Shown: positions 11,637 through 23,639 of the stretch, piece by piece
Layout: every line of letters starts with the position of its first letter
Numbering within the stretch: position 1 is the first letter of the stretch
DNA from: Pyxicephalus adspersus
Taxonomy: Eukaryota > Chordata > Amphibia > Anura > Pyxicephalidae
DNA: 64,000 nucleotides
Direction of reading: 5' to 3'
Assembly (NCBI RefSeq): GCF_032062135.1
Contig: NC_092861.1
Span: 116,941,365 to 117,005,364, forward strand
Program-made: the position numbers and the translations under genes
Notes under the pieces: generated by a model
What the model was told of the DNA's origin: nothing
Seen by the model: the letters and a program-made list of their open reading frames with translations, nothing else
Database searches by the model: none

Positions 11637-11760
11637 AAACAGGATGTATATAGCACCAACATATTTCCAGCCCTGTACATTAAATAGAGGTTGCAAATGA
11701 CTTACAAATACAGAGACAGAAGGAGGAGAGGACCCTGCTCCAAAGAGCTTACAATCTAAA
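11637..11760 (+). repeat. Dispersed repeat (TATATAGCACCAACATATT ... GAGCTTACAATCTAA)
   Basis: This wording recurs in degenerate form at 42030-42170 and, on the opposite strand, at about 14385-14440. It is preceded by a trinucleotide run. I know similar text as a common vertebrate dispersed repeat but cannot assign a class. Confidence 0.6.
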
Positions 11761-13185
11761 TGTTATGTTTTGTATTTTTTAGTGTATACTATGTTGATCT
11801 TTTCCAACACTTCATTATAAATATGAATCAGTGGAGTACATCTTAAGCTTTTGCGAACCTTTAGTGTATACTTTTGTGTCACCTGTGAAATGCTGGATTT
11901 TTTAAATATATCTGATTAAGTTTTAGATAATTTGTATCATTGCTGTATCTGATGCTAATTTATGTGTTTGATTGTAGTGTGTGTTTGACTTATATAGGGT
12001 TTTGGTGGTGATTTAAACATGCAACCTTGATTTACTTCTAGTTATAGTTTCACATTTAGAAAGTATGTAACAAACATTTGCTGGAGGTGAATCAGTCAGT
12101 TATCAGTGGCCGCGTCAGTCAACCCCCCCCCCCCCCCCAAAAAAAAATGCTATTTATCTAAGTATTTTAAATGTTAGCTTGCAGTGTTTTTGTCCTAATT
12201 TTTTTTTCCTTATTCAGAATGTTTGAACTTACTAGAAATTCTGCCTATTTCAGGAACAGTCAGCTCCTTCTCTCCTTGCACATCATGGCCCTCTTCTATT
12301 CTAAGAGTGTCTAATAAAACTCTGTGTTGGTCCAGCTCCCCTCATCTCCCTACATAACATGTTATGTTTCAGCTGGGGAAGGATAAAAGGAGACTAATAG
12401 GGACAATAGGGATAATATGAGTGACAACTCTAAGTCTGCTGGCATCACATCCAAGATGGCACACAGCACCAGTCCCAGGGCTTTTGAATGAAGGGTGTTT
12501 TTTTAACAGTAACTAAAATATGATAAATGCGCATTTTATGTTATGGAAAGACATTTGTTGAAATGAATGATCAGGTAACATGATCTCTTTAACAATCTCC
12601 ACCTTTGAAATAAAATTAATTCTGCAAGATTTTTGGATGAACCGCACTTCTCTTCATTTAAAAGAAAAACCCATCATAAGAGAAGGGTAAAATGTGGTTC
12701 CTAATGAGTCCTCTTAATCATTTATAAATGTTGTGTTTTACCCAGGTCCCACTGAGCACACCTGTGTTATATCACACAACATTGTCAACATAAGCGGTGC
12801 AAGCAGCAGGAATCGAGTACATTAGATGAATTTTTCTATGAGTTGTCATTAATCAATACATATTCTTAGCAAAGCAAAATTAAAATGTGTATAAATGAAA
12901 CATCAAATGATTCCCCTAACGAATAGTAGTTGTTAATTTAGCATTAATTACGCAGAAGGTCCCAGCAGAAATCATACTGCAAATACTTACAGATTATTTA
13001 ATTGCAACATTTTGCATTAGCTGTCTTGCATATCAACATACATGGGTCACCTGTCTAGAAAAACTTATTGATGACATTTTTGTGGGGTATACTTTCTCTG
13101 TAGTTATTTCTACACAGATAATGCCAAAGAAAAATATAGCTTTTCTCTATACAGCACTTACCCCAATTTCCCTTCCTTGTCATCA

Positions 13186-13231
<46 letters not shown>

Positions 13232-14384
13232 CATAACCACCCATCCCATTTTAGTCAAAGGTAAACCTGCTTAAAAATAATTTTTGGTTCATTTAGTGTA
13301 GTATAGTTTGTTTATTGTATTTGTTGCATTTGTTTTTTTAACTGCCATTTTTAATTTTACCCTGTATTTTTTTCTTTCTGTAAAAGTGAAAATAATTGGG
13401 CTGTTATTAGTTTAATGAGTATGTACAGTAGATCTATCATAAACATTTTGGATTTCTGGCAAATAGTAAATTAAAAGAACACAGAAGACAGATAAAATGA
13501 AAAAGCACACTGAACCAAAAAAAAGGAATTTCAAAGGGACTGGCAGTAATAGCTCCATAGGAAATCTTTGGAAGCTTTTAAAGAAGCTGGGTCTCTTAGC
13601 CTTGCAGCTTAAAAATGAAATGAAGAAACATGTCATATTTATACACTGTACACAGGGCATGAGGGAAGAATAAAGACAAATGAACAAATGCTTTGGGATC
13701 AAAGAGATTGGTGGGGAAGCACAAGTGAAGCAGACAGGAGTCGTTAGGAGCAAGTCTCGTTTATCGTAACCTAGCATGTGGTGTGTAATACATTCTGATT
13801 TACCCATCTGCAAGCTTGAAGTTGATGCCCTGCAATATGTAATATTTTGTTAACACACAGAAAATGTGCAAGGGAAACATCAAAAACTATAGAAAAAAGC
13901 AATTATGGCACCCAGTACATTTAGCGTAACCCTTAACTTCATACAGAATGCCTGACTGTATATTAAGAAGCAGGAATTATTAAAATGGAGCAGTTGGATT
14001 TAAAATATGTAGTTATGTATTTATGGAGTGTTAACATATATTGTTTATTATGTATTTATACAGTGTTAACATATACAGTGATACTTTGGTGAGCGTACAG
14101 AGACAGTCACATCAGTTTATACCTGTAGCATGGAGTTTTAGGACAACAAAAATCTTTAAAATGTTCTTAGTCTCAATAGGCTTTTCTTATTTAGTTTTTC
14201 TGTGTTCTGCAAATGTTTGTGCCATAATCCATCAGAGGAATGAGTGGGAAGAGGAATGAGTGGGAAGAAGGTTTAGGAGATGGATGAGAAGAATCAGAAA
14301 GCTTAAGCATAAAGCAGGCCCCATACCATTTCCATGAGCACTTTGTGATCCTAGCTGTCTATTAATCAGCTTTGTCATTTGCAA
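11761..14384. other. AT-rich background, no gene seen
   Basis: Contains a run of 16 C at 12123-12138 and a (TA)n microsatellite at about 13189-13230. A 133-codon open stretch on the minus strand at 13412-13813 has no domain signature and I do not call it a gene. Confidence 0.5.
13189..13230. repeat. (TA)n microsatellite
   Basis: Uninterrupted alternating TA of about 40 bp. Confidence 0.95.
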
Positions 14385-14440
14385 CTTGTACAACGCTGTG
14401 TAACATGTTGGTGCTTTATAAAGGTTAATAATATTAGTTG
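14385..14440 (-). repeat. Fragment of the 11637 dispersed repeat
   Basis: GTACAACGCTGTGTAACATG followed by TTGGTGCTTTATAAAGGTTA is a diverged reverse copy of the TATATAGCACC-type repeat end. Confidence 0.5.
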
Positions 14441-14462
14441 CTATGAAAATAATCATCTCTCC

Positions 14463-14900
14463 CTCATCACTTGCTTTCAGTCCTTTGCTCCGCAGCCTTT
14501 GGCATTCCCAGTTTCCTTTGGCTGTAAATGGTCTTTCGGCATCCCCTGCTCTGAGACCGTGTGCAGCTGAAGAGGATGTAGAGTTGTGTTAAGACTAATG
14601 AGCAGAATGGTTCCTGATCTCTGAGGTCCTGTGCTACTATTGACCGCTGGGGGGCTTTATAGCCTCTCTGCTCCCAGTGATTAGTGCATGTTGTATCATT
14701 TAGCTATGCTGTTTTGTGCTGGCCATTCCCTGTTCTGCTTGTGCAACTCCCTCTCTAACGCCTGGTGACTGATAGCCCATGTATGACCTTGTCTTTATAC
14801 TCTGAATTTGTTGTTGAAGAACTTTTTACTGCTTTATCTGTGGGCTTCTGGTCCTCTGCCAGTCCTTCCCCAACCGTGTGCTGGGAGATGCAACTGGTCT
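14463..14900 (+). repeat. Old LTR-like remnant, copy 1
   Basis: Higher-GC stretch resembling 22977-23330 in order and wording (GCAGCTGAAG, CTCTGCTCCCAGTGA or CTCTGCTCCCAGTCA, a GCTATTG or ACTATTG block). The mix of regulatory-like, non-coding text suggests a decayed LTR, but no terminal TG/CA or duplication could be fixed. Confidence 0.4.
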
Positions 14901-15016
14901 CCTGAGACTTAGCAGGCATTTGCTTTAGGTGAAGACTGCGGTGTTAGATCGGGGACTGGCATCTGGTCAGGACTGGTGCTGGACCAAAGTCTTATAGTAA
15001 TAGTAACTAACTAGTT

Positions 15017-15122
15017 GGCATCATGATGTCATCCTGGAGGAAAGTTGAGTGACACACGGCTCCCAGCACATGCGTGGTCTGGTGTTCATGCATTTAGTGG
15101 TCCAAAAGGTTGGGGATCACAG
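15017..15122 (-). mobile_element. Partial hAT MITE related to 3674-3963
   Basis: Read on the minus strand it begins CTGTGATCCCCAACCTTTTG and continues GGACCACTAAATGCATG and CCACGCATGTGCTGGGAGCC, parallel to the 5' part of the 3674 element. The far end is missing. Confidence 0.65.
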
Positions 15123-16020
15123 ATGTAGACAACAGATACCGTGGAGCCCTTATTAAGATCCAACAGCAGAATTGAAGGTTTGATGCACATTTCAAAATGT
15201 GTTGAATTTTTTACTTGATCCCCTGCTTTAGATGTAAACAGTTCCATTTTTGCTTGGGAATCACATCTATCTTCTTAGTTTAGGAGTCACCATATCATCC
15301 TGGGGACTAGAAAAGGGAAAGCTGATTGCATTGGGTTGTCACATGGCCACAGTGTGTAAATGCATTGCATGGGCTTAGATAACCCCTGTATTTTACAGTA
15401 CTTCTCAATCAAAATGCTGTATAAAGGTGCAATGTTGTCACCCTAAGACCAGAAGTTTGTTAGGACCACACTGCACTTCATCTCTTTAACACTGGGTTAG
15501 GTGTTCCGTAGTTTAGAGGTGAGCTGGGCGGGGCTGATGACACCACTTAGTCAGGTTCAATTTAAGGAATTATGATGGGTATTGAAAAAATGTTTTGGAT
15601 AATTCCATAATTATGTACAAATATTTGCAGGCAAGGAAACAAAATGTCCTAATACATTCATTCAGAAAATCTTAGCTTCTTTTCTTCTATATGTTGTTTT
15701 AAAAATATTCACTGGCTAGTTCCATGATAAACAAGATGTGTAGTAAGTGATACCTGCGGTAATCCTACTGATTCATTATCTGAATGATGTGCTCTCTGGT
15801 CTTCCCTTTAGCTAACAGTTTCTTTACAGAAAAATAGCTCAGCTGTCAACAACGTGCCAAAGGCAGATCTACATGGAGGGTTTTGAACATTCACATTATG
15901 GGGATGCTTACAGTGTGTTTTTTAGATCATTTACATTTCCTGAATTCCAGTAAAAAAGAAAAAGATAAGAAAAACTTTCTTTTTGTGTTTTATCTAATAT
16001 TTCATGACTTTAAGCAGACC
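15123..16020. other. Background, no gene seen
   Basis: Nothing supportable. Confidence 0.45.
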
Positions 16021-16660
16021 TAAGCTACATTTTTTACTTTACAGAAAAGGGTAGAGAACCCTTTTATGTAGGTAAAAATTACCTTTCTTTTTTTAGGGAG
16101 GGGCTTAAAATCCTGTTTCTGTTTTAAAAAAAAAAGGTTTAAAGCTCCTCCCCTTTCTGTACTGATTGCTTCGGTAATCATGACAGAATGGGAGTACAAA
16201 GCCTCCCGGGATACATATGTGACCCCATATGGGATCCCAGGAAGCTTTGGGCCGCTGATCTGATCTGGGACATGTGCAGAAAGACCTTTTTCTTCAATGG
16301 GGTAAAAAAAAAAAAAATGCTGATTTCACACATGCGCAGTGAGATCTGCACCCGATCTTACGCCGACTCAAGTGCAAGATCAGGTGATATACAAAGAAGG
16401 TGGAAGAAATAGAAAGAAGATGGCGGCATCCGGCACTTCTGATCAAGGCGGATACCTGGGCAAGGGAGCACTTGATTCAGGAAAACTACAGAGGGATCGA
16501 CAGATCTGCAAAGGTATACACACATAATACACACGTGTTCTGTCTCTGTATGTACAATGATGTTGAACATGCCAGTTTAAACATGCCAGTTTGTATCTCA
16601 TCAATGGTGTTGAATGAACATTTGAATAATTCTGGGTTTAAACCAATACTTACCTAAGTA
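16021..16660. repeat. Dispersed repeat family 'TTTTATGTA(A)GGTAAA', copy 1
   Basis: Shares a small palindrome around ACCCTTTTATGTAGGTAAAA and the phrase AGATGGCGGCATCCGGCACT with looser copies at 20700-21040, 23490-23640, 31330-31690 and 48660-48970. Non-coding; the ORFs across it have no motif. Possibly a MITE or SINE-like unit, class unknown. Confidence 0.5.
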
Positions 16661-17460
16661 AGGTAAATATTGTCAACATACACAGCAGGCTACATTCCCA
16701 ATAGTTGGTTATTAGGTGTTGAACTGTCCTTGACAACCACCAACCAATGGAAATTTTGCCTGCTGTATCCTCAGGAGCAACAGGAGGTATAAACACAACG
16801 CCGGTTGTTAAAGTACGCATGAGGTGGCTGGTTGATGTCAGGGTGATTAAGCCTGATGACCATCAGCCAAAATGGAATGCTGCTCACTGTGTTCTTTAAA
16901 AACAAACTGAGAATAAAAATCGGGCTTATTTGGAGTCCTAGTAATAGGTCTAACTGCTCTGTGTGATTACAAGTGAAATAATGATCCTTGTAGCAATGGC
17001 AGCCCTCAACTTTTGAAGCATGTGTCAACTTTTACCTATGAGGTTATCATCACATCACGATGTCCACACTAGAAGTGTTGTTGAATATAGACAGTGGTTA
17101 TTATTTGCTTGAAGAGTGGTGACGTATGAAAAGAGACCTCCAAGTTTCCAGAAAGTCTGAAGCCCTAGCAAGATTAGGTGGTCACATGACCACCACAAAT
17201 AAATGATAAAAAGGTATATAGAAGCAATATTTGTTAAAAAACAACAACAACAAGGTTTTTGCATAGGGCTATTGTTACAAGATTCTTTATATGCATGTAA
17301 GTGTGGATTTACACCCTCCTATTTTTCTTATCTCCTCACCATATAAACTAATTGTTCTATAGCGTAAGATAATAACTGGGAAAACTTGAGATTACACAGT
17401 AAAGGTGCAGAGGACACAGGACTGCTTAGATTTTCTGACATGATCAATCAGCATATTATG
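16661..17460. other. Background, no gene seen
   Basis: No supportable feature. Confidence 0.45.
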
Positions 17461-17618
17461 AATACATAAAACAAAATGTTTTCAATTGTATGCAGCTTTA
17501 ACTAGACCAAAAGGGAGTAAATCAGAAAAGTTAAATCAGAATACATAAAACAAAATGTTTTCAATTGTATGCAGCTTTAACTAGACCAAAAGGGAGTAAA
17601 TCAGAAAAGTTTGTTTTT
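17461..17618. repeat. Perfect 79-bp tandem duplication
   Basis: The block beginning AATACATAAAACAAAATGTT at 17461 is repeated from 17540. The two units are identical over at least the first 71 bases, indicating a recent duplication or an assembly artefact. Confidence 0.9.
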
Positions 17619-18781
17619 GAGCTATTGCTGGCAAGTAAATCCCGTATGTTTTAAAATGAAAATGATGAATATTACACAATTGCCGTGGAAGTATTTTTAG
17701 AAATCCTTTCCCAGGTCACCATAATCTTACTGGTAGCAGGTCTCATTGCCCTCCCCATATACTATAGAAGCTCTTGATGGCTAACAATGTGCAATCATCT
17801 TTGTGTAGTTACCAATCATCATGCCACATACAAGAGTCAAATGTCATTTTAAGAGCTACCTTTGTCATTTCATACATGGCTCTATAATATTAGGCTTGAC
17901 CTTTACATAAATCAGCAGTTCTAGATCTACAGCTGGTGACTGGAACACAGGGGAATGGCTTGCATTGCTTAGTCTGCAGTCTGTTAGTGAGCAGTAAGTC
18001 ATCTTTCTAAGTTTGTAATTAAAGTGATTAATAAATAGTAAAAATATTCTGTGTTAAGGAGACAATATGGTGCTCTACAAACAACACAGATGCCATGACA
18101 CAACATTTAGATTGGTTTACCTTTTTCATACTTTTTATCAAAATGTTTGGCAAGTTATCGCAAACTTGTATGACTCAGAAACACCATAAAAGCACATAAG
18201 CAAGCTGTAACCTTCTATTCCTAACAAATACACCCTAGAAAAATGTTAACAATAACTGACATTTCAAATTAAGGATCCCTTGGAAAGATTAATTGCAACA
18301 TGTCTGCCCTTTAAACGGTATTAATATTCATGAAGCAAAGGCTCTCAATCACTTACTGTAAGGAGTTAAGATAAATAGACAACAGAGCCTTAAATTGTTT
18401 AACCATGAGTCAAGGTTGGCTTGAGAAATCATCACATACAGTATGAATATCTCTGTTCAAGAACCAGATTATCTGATCTTTATCAAAGTAATAGTCATTT
18501 ATTTTATATAATTTTCATAAACACATAATATAAACTAAATAATGTTGAACAGCCGTGCAAATTAATTTGTAACTAGCAAAGGAAAGGTGCATATGGGTCA
18601 GGCACTACAATGATCAATTACAAAATCCACAACAGCTGATCCAGCTAAACATCAACACTGGAAACCTAATTAAACTCATTTTGACATTTAAAGGGAAAAC
18701 AAAGGTTCCTTGCATACATTTGCAAACTGAGTGAGAATGGATTTCTGGTATGTAAATGTGCCGTTAGGGAGAATAGGCTAC
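17619..18781. other. AT-rich background, no gene seen
   Basis: No supportable feature. Confidence 0.5.
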
Positions 18782-18802
18782 CTCCAAGGTTTGAACAAAT
18801 TT

Positions 18803-19191
18803 CTTTTCAATACATTTTTATTAGAAAAATAAAATTGAAATACACAAAAATGAATGAATAAAAAAAGCACAGATGCAATGAGAAACATAACCAACAGTAA
18901 AATAAGTATCATGAACCAAGGAGCAAATCATGAGCCTATTTAGAGCAAAATACTGTCATCAGCATAAGTTTTGTAGTATTGCCCAGTTATATTTAGATCT
19001 GAACCAAAGCTAAAAAAAAGAAGGGGAACGGGGAAGAAAGGGTCAAGAGTCATCTCAGCATAAGCTTTGGCCACAAGGGTCTCAAGATCTACAGAAAAAA
19101 GAGTGAGAGATCCAAATAATTTGGCATGTAATGGTCCAACCAAGAGGACCATGTACGCCTAAATTTGAGCATAAAGTCTGCAAGAATCAGT
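18803..19191 (-). mobile_element. 5'-truncated L1 3' end with target duplications
   Basis: A roughly 390-bp insert whose left edge reads, on the minus strand, as an A-rich tail preceded by AATAAA-like signals. It is flanked by near-identical direct repeats, CTCCAAGGTTTGAACAAATT at 18782 and CTCCAAGGTTTAAACAATTT at 19192, about 20 bp long. Long duplications and an A-rich 3' end are the signature of target-primed LINE insertion. The insert is mostly 3' untranslated sequence; placement in the L1 clade follows resemblance to the layout of the copy at 27152 and is less certain. Confidence 0.7.
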
Positions 19192-19211
19192 CTCCAAGGT
19201 TTAAACAATTT

Positions 19212-20490
19212 TTTATTAAAGCATCTTTTTTTTTCCCTTGATTCTTCGATTTCAAAGGTTGTCTTACCTGTCTTTCCCCCGACTTGCCCCTTGAAAGTAC
19301 CTCAGAATTTAGCTTTTGGATTTGAGCTTTTTAGCACAAGAGAAGCTGAGCCCCTATGAACAATGGGAAACTTAGATTAGAAGAGTGTACAGAATTAGTG
19401 ATTTTGCCACTTTGTGATGCTTGTGTTTAAGTAAAGCTTTTACATATGAACAGGTTCACTTTAAAGGTAATCTGTAACATATTTACTTGTTTGATTTATT
19501 TTTTTAATTTGCAGAATCCACTTTACTTTCACTACTTTAGAGGTCTCTGACCTGGCACAAGAATGCAGAATGGAACAGCCTGCCAGATAGACAAAAAGCA
19601 TGCAGAAAATGAATTCAGCAATGACAGCCTCCATATTTTTCACAATAAAGGTTTTATTTATATTAACTTGGATATCTATTGTCTACATTAGTGTATTCAA
19701 TAGATCAAGGCTGTTCAAACAGTGCAGCTTCCAGCTGTTTGTCAGCATTTGTGCATGCCAACTGCATACTTTTGCTTTGCCCCAATGATGTGCGTTTTTA
19801 AATACTTTCACCAAACTTCCACTCAACTTTTTCTCGAACTTCACACATTTCTCACATTAAATTTGGTTAAAAATATATGAATCATGGGTATAAGTAGATT
19901 CACACATTTTTTAGGCCTGCGGCGGAGGATGGGTGGCCAGTCATTGGTATTAAAGGTGATGGTTGTGTCCAAAAGATTCACACATTGTGTAATTGAGTTT
20001 GATGTGAAAATGTGTACATTTTGGATAAAAGCTGAGCATATCCTGGGTGGAAACATTTATTAATAGACCATCATGACTGTGATGCTTGGCATACACTGCA
20101 GCTTTAGGAAAGGGGCAATCACATGCCAGTTGTGGCATTACCAACAGAATTGAAGTACCTCTTTGTCTCTGTCAAAATCCTGCGTTCTACCTAGTGAAAG
20201 ATTACAGTCCATGTAATGAAAAATTTCACCTAAAGGCAATACATGGGCCTTAAAACAGACCCTCGCTGACTTGTGACTATAGCCACAGATAATCTGCAGC
20301 AAATCCTTCCCCTATGATCACAGCAGAAGCACTGTCATTTTGCCTTTTACTCAGCAACCTAGTTTACTCCAACCCAGCTACCCCAACCCAGAGCCCCTTG
20401 TGTTTGCAGTGGAGAAAACCTCAATACTTTTGTTGTGAAATTTGAGGATGAATTCCCTCACTTCTGTTTTTTACTCTCCATGCATCCAGC
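19212..20490. other. Background, no gene seen
   Basis: No supportable feature. Confidence 0.45.
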
Positions 20491-21150
20491 CCAGCTATTC
20501 TCAACCAGGGTTCTGTGGAGGTTCCTCCAGAGATCGCTGAAGGTTCCTTAAACTGCAGCTGAATGACAAGTCATTTAATGATGCCTTCATAGTCTTGGGG
20601 CAAACACCACTTGGCAGAGTCAGCCTAATGATTTTTAGGTATAATAGTATTCTAAGGTCCACTGAAAGGGGGGCATTCTTTCTATTAGCCACCAATTTAA
20701 AGCTGGCCTATACCCATTGGTATTTTATAAAAGAGTGTGGCTAATATATACAAAAACATTTGTTATTTTACATTTTTTAATTACTATTTTTTTTAAACTT
20801 TAAGGATATTCAGAAGGGGCTTTTTTTCTAATGTACAATAAAGTGCTAGTCTCACCATTTTTCCAAAGGTGCGCCACTCAATGTCATGCCTGTGCAGTGC
20901 GAGATTGGGTGACATCAGCAGAAGACAGAAAAAGATGGCGGTGCATAATGGACCTACTGGATTAGGATCATGGAAGGTTCAACAGTTTTCCACCTGTAAA
21001 GGTAAGTGGTATTTTTTTGTGATAGTTCCTCTTTAAGAGCTTTGTACTTTTATCATTGACTCCCAATTTATTGGTTTTAGCAGTGATTTCCCAAGACCTG
21101 GAAATGTATTCAAGGGTTCCTTTAGTTTTAAAAAGGTTGAAAAAGACTTA
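20490..21150 (+). repeat. 'TTCTCAACCAGGGTTC' dispersed repeat, interrupted
   Basis: Starts near TCTCAACCAGGGTTCTGTGG and ends near GGGTTCCTTTAGTTTTAAAAA, where it reads like the tail of the same unit. It is interrupted at about 20700-21040 by a copy of the TTTTATGTAAGGTAAA family. Related copies are at 31741-31990 and, reversed or rearranged, at 43020-43235. Confidence 0.5.
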
Positions 21151-22560
21151 ACTGGACTGTATGCTCATACCAGTAAGACTTCTCTCCCTACTATTAATAC
21201 ATGTACCTGTTTCTAAAAAAAACCTCATTATAATAATCCTTTGAGCACATATCTATACCAGCTTTTTGTTATATCTATTATATTTTTATTTGTAAAGTGC
21301 ATTGAAAGATTATGAAGCTTTTCATGCATAAAATAATAATGCAATATAAATATTTCTATTGCAATGCTGTAAAATAATAAATTGACAGTCTCTGTGATAA
21401 CTCCATCTGCAGTGGTAAGCATATGATTTAGATTCATTTTCTATCTTTTTCTGTAGTAAATAACATTCTTAGACCAGCATGAGAATTGTAGCAAATATGT
21501 GTAATATTTTTCATCAAGTGTGAAAATGTAACAAGTGACTCATATCATGATGATCTCAAGCAGAGAGGGAGGTTAACTGAGTGGGTTTTATACATTAATG
21601 TGTAAAATTGATTCTGCTCAAGCTGTCCTGATTTCATCCCAGTTGCAAGATGAACATAAAAATATAAGTATATTTGGCATAATATTAGATAAAAAAATGA
21701 GTTATCCAAAGTCCCCCTAAAAGTGACTATTGAAAAAAAAAAGTAACAAAGCTTGTTGTCATGGTTACCAGTGTCCTATTATCTGATTAGACTCTGATTG
21801 TCGTGCAGTACATTTTAATATATTGCAGTAGGCTGTTTTATTCATTTTGTTCGCATACTGAATGTTAAATAATGTTGCTGATCAAAGTTTCCAGTTCGCT
21901 TAAAAATTTCATTTCTCTACCGGTGATCAGTAATTCACAGAAACTGATGACATTACATTTTGATTGATATATGTTCAGTGGTAACTTTTCTAATGTGGTG
22001 CAATGGCTTTATGTGGATTTTTGGTGAATGTAAAGAGCTTAAACGTTTCTGCGGAATGATTCAAGAAAGAAATATATAATTTTTACATCTTTAAAAAAAG
22101 TCAACTTTTTTTCAGTCACAGAAAGTGCAAATTTAATCCATAGTAGTTCCTTGGTAAAGGCCAATCCCATAATTTTCACCAGTGAATAAGGCTGAAATAG
22201 TTTAAAGGTCATTACATAGGACCTTGGGCACTAGGGGGGTTTGTAAGCCCCACTGTACTTTGCATTGGTTTTCTGCAGAGCTTTACCTTGATATAGGGAA
22301 GATTACTGATTCCAGTTCCATTTTCACGTTCAGATATGTACATTATGAATGAGGACACATTGTTGACCTGAATACAGCAATAGTGCTCAACCACAATCAG
22401 AATCTTTATTTGTAATGCTAAACATACCAAACAAAACTAAACTAGGACTTTCAAGGCAGAGCGAACCACCACAAATATAATAAAAGAATCACACAACCTA
22501 TTGTAACAATTCTAGAAAACAACAACAGTTAATTAATAAGCCCTCATATCACTTTAATGT
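21151..22560. other. AT-rich background, no gene seen
   Basis: No supportable feature. Confidence 0.5.
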
Positions 22561-22582
22561 TTTGTATATATCTCAATTCTTG

Positions 22583-22619
22583 CTCGATGCTTTTCACAGA
22601 CAAGAGCTGCTTCTTCAGG
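22583..22619 (-). repeat. Recurrent hairpin motif, copy 2
   Basis: On the minus strand: CCTGAAGAAGCAG, a short loop, CTGTGAAAAGCATCGAGC. It keeps the GAAGCAG/CTG pairing and the GAAA-GC-TCG tail of the motif at 10981. Confidence 0.55.
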
Positions 22620-22976
22620 AGAATAATTGAGATCTTAATACATATATAGTACAAACACATATATAATACATTATTAATATTCAATATCAATTTTGAAAAA
22701 TGATATAGTATATCTTCATTTCTACTTACATGTTAAAAATCAGTGATTCGTCTTATCTTAACAGCCTCCTCAACATTGCTTGGAGTCAACATAATAACAG
22801 GCCAATGAGAGCAGACACCGAAATCCACCTACAGCACAATACTATACTACAACAAATTAGATAATATTACAAAAATCTTTTATGGCTGAGTGTACATCTT
22901 TTACCATAATAGCAAATTGATAGGAAATGATCATCTGTCCGACGACTCCATGCTGTGCACCATCGTGGTAATAAAC

Positions 22977-23340
22977 ACTGTCTGTTCTGTCCAGCAATGT
23001 CATTTGCAGCAGCCTGGAGGACTAAGATAGCAGCGGCCCCTGCTTCCCTTTAGCTGTGCAGCCTGATGGATTTATGGCATCCCCAGCATCCATTGTTAGG
23101 CTGTGCACAGCTGAAGGGGATTCTAGAGGCTGATCAGCTCCTGACTCAGTCCTGCACTGCTATTGGCTGCTAGGACTTTAAAGCTCCTCTGCTCCCAGTC
23201 ACCTGTTGTAGCGTATAGCTGGGCTAATCTGTGCTGAAGTGTGGTTTCCTTTGATTTTCTGTTGCTGACCTTGCCTGTTCCTGACCTATCCAACCTGTTT
23301 GTTGGGTATATAAGGAAACAGCTTTACTTTAATGCCTTTA
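22977..23340 (+). repeat. Old LTR-like remnant, copy 2, with TATA-like box
   Basis: Resembles 14463-14900 in wording and order. It carries GGGTATATAAGG at about 23303-23314, a good TATA-box match followed by a C/T-rich stretch, consistent with a retrotransposon promoter. No clean ends or duplication. Confidence 0.4.
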
Positions 23341-23639
23341 CCCTACTTCCCTTTGCTACTTTAGTGCTGCATCACCTATCTGAGTGGAAATAGGGAGCAG
23401 CCATTTAAGCTAAAAGTCACTGGACGATGGATATGTGCTCTTTCCTTTTTCCTAGAAGAAAGTGTTTTGGCTCAGTACGTAAAGCGCAAGTAAACTGAAA
23501 AAAAAAAACTTACCTTTAACTTCACACATCCATCGATCTTGCCTTAGGTTTCCTTGATTGGGTCTTGTGTTGTTCCAGTATCCTCTTTACTCCTGGTGCG
23601 GAGAAAACGCTGGGTGCAGCCATCTTCTTCGAATGTCTC

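Noticed and set aside
13412..13813. 133-codon ORF as a gene
   Set aside because: Composition fits AT-rich background; hydrophobic stretches only, no family resemblance.
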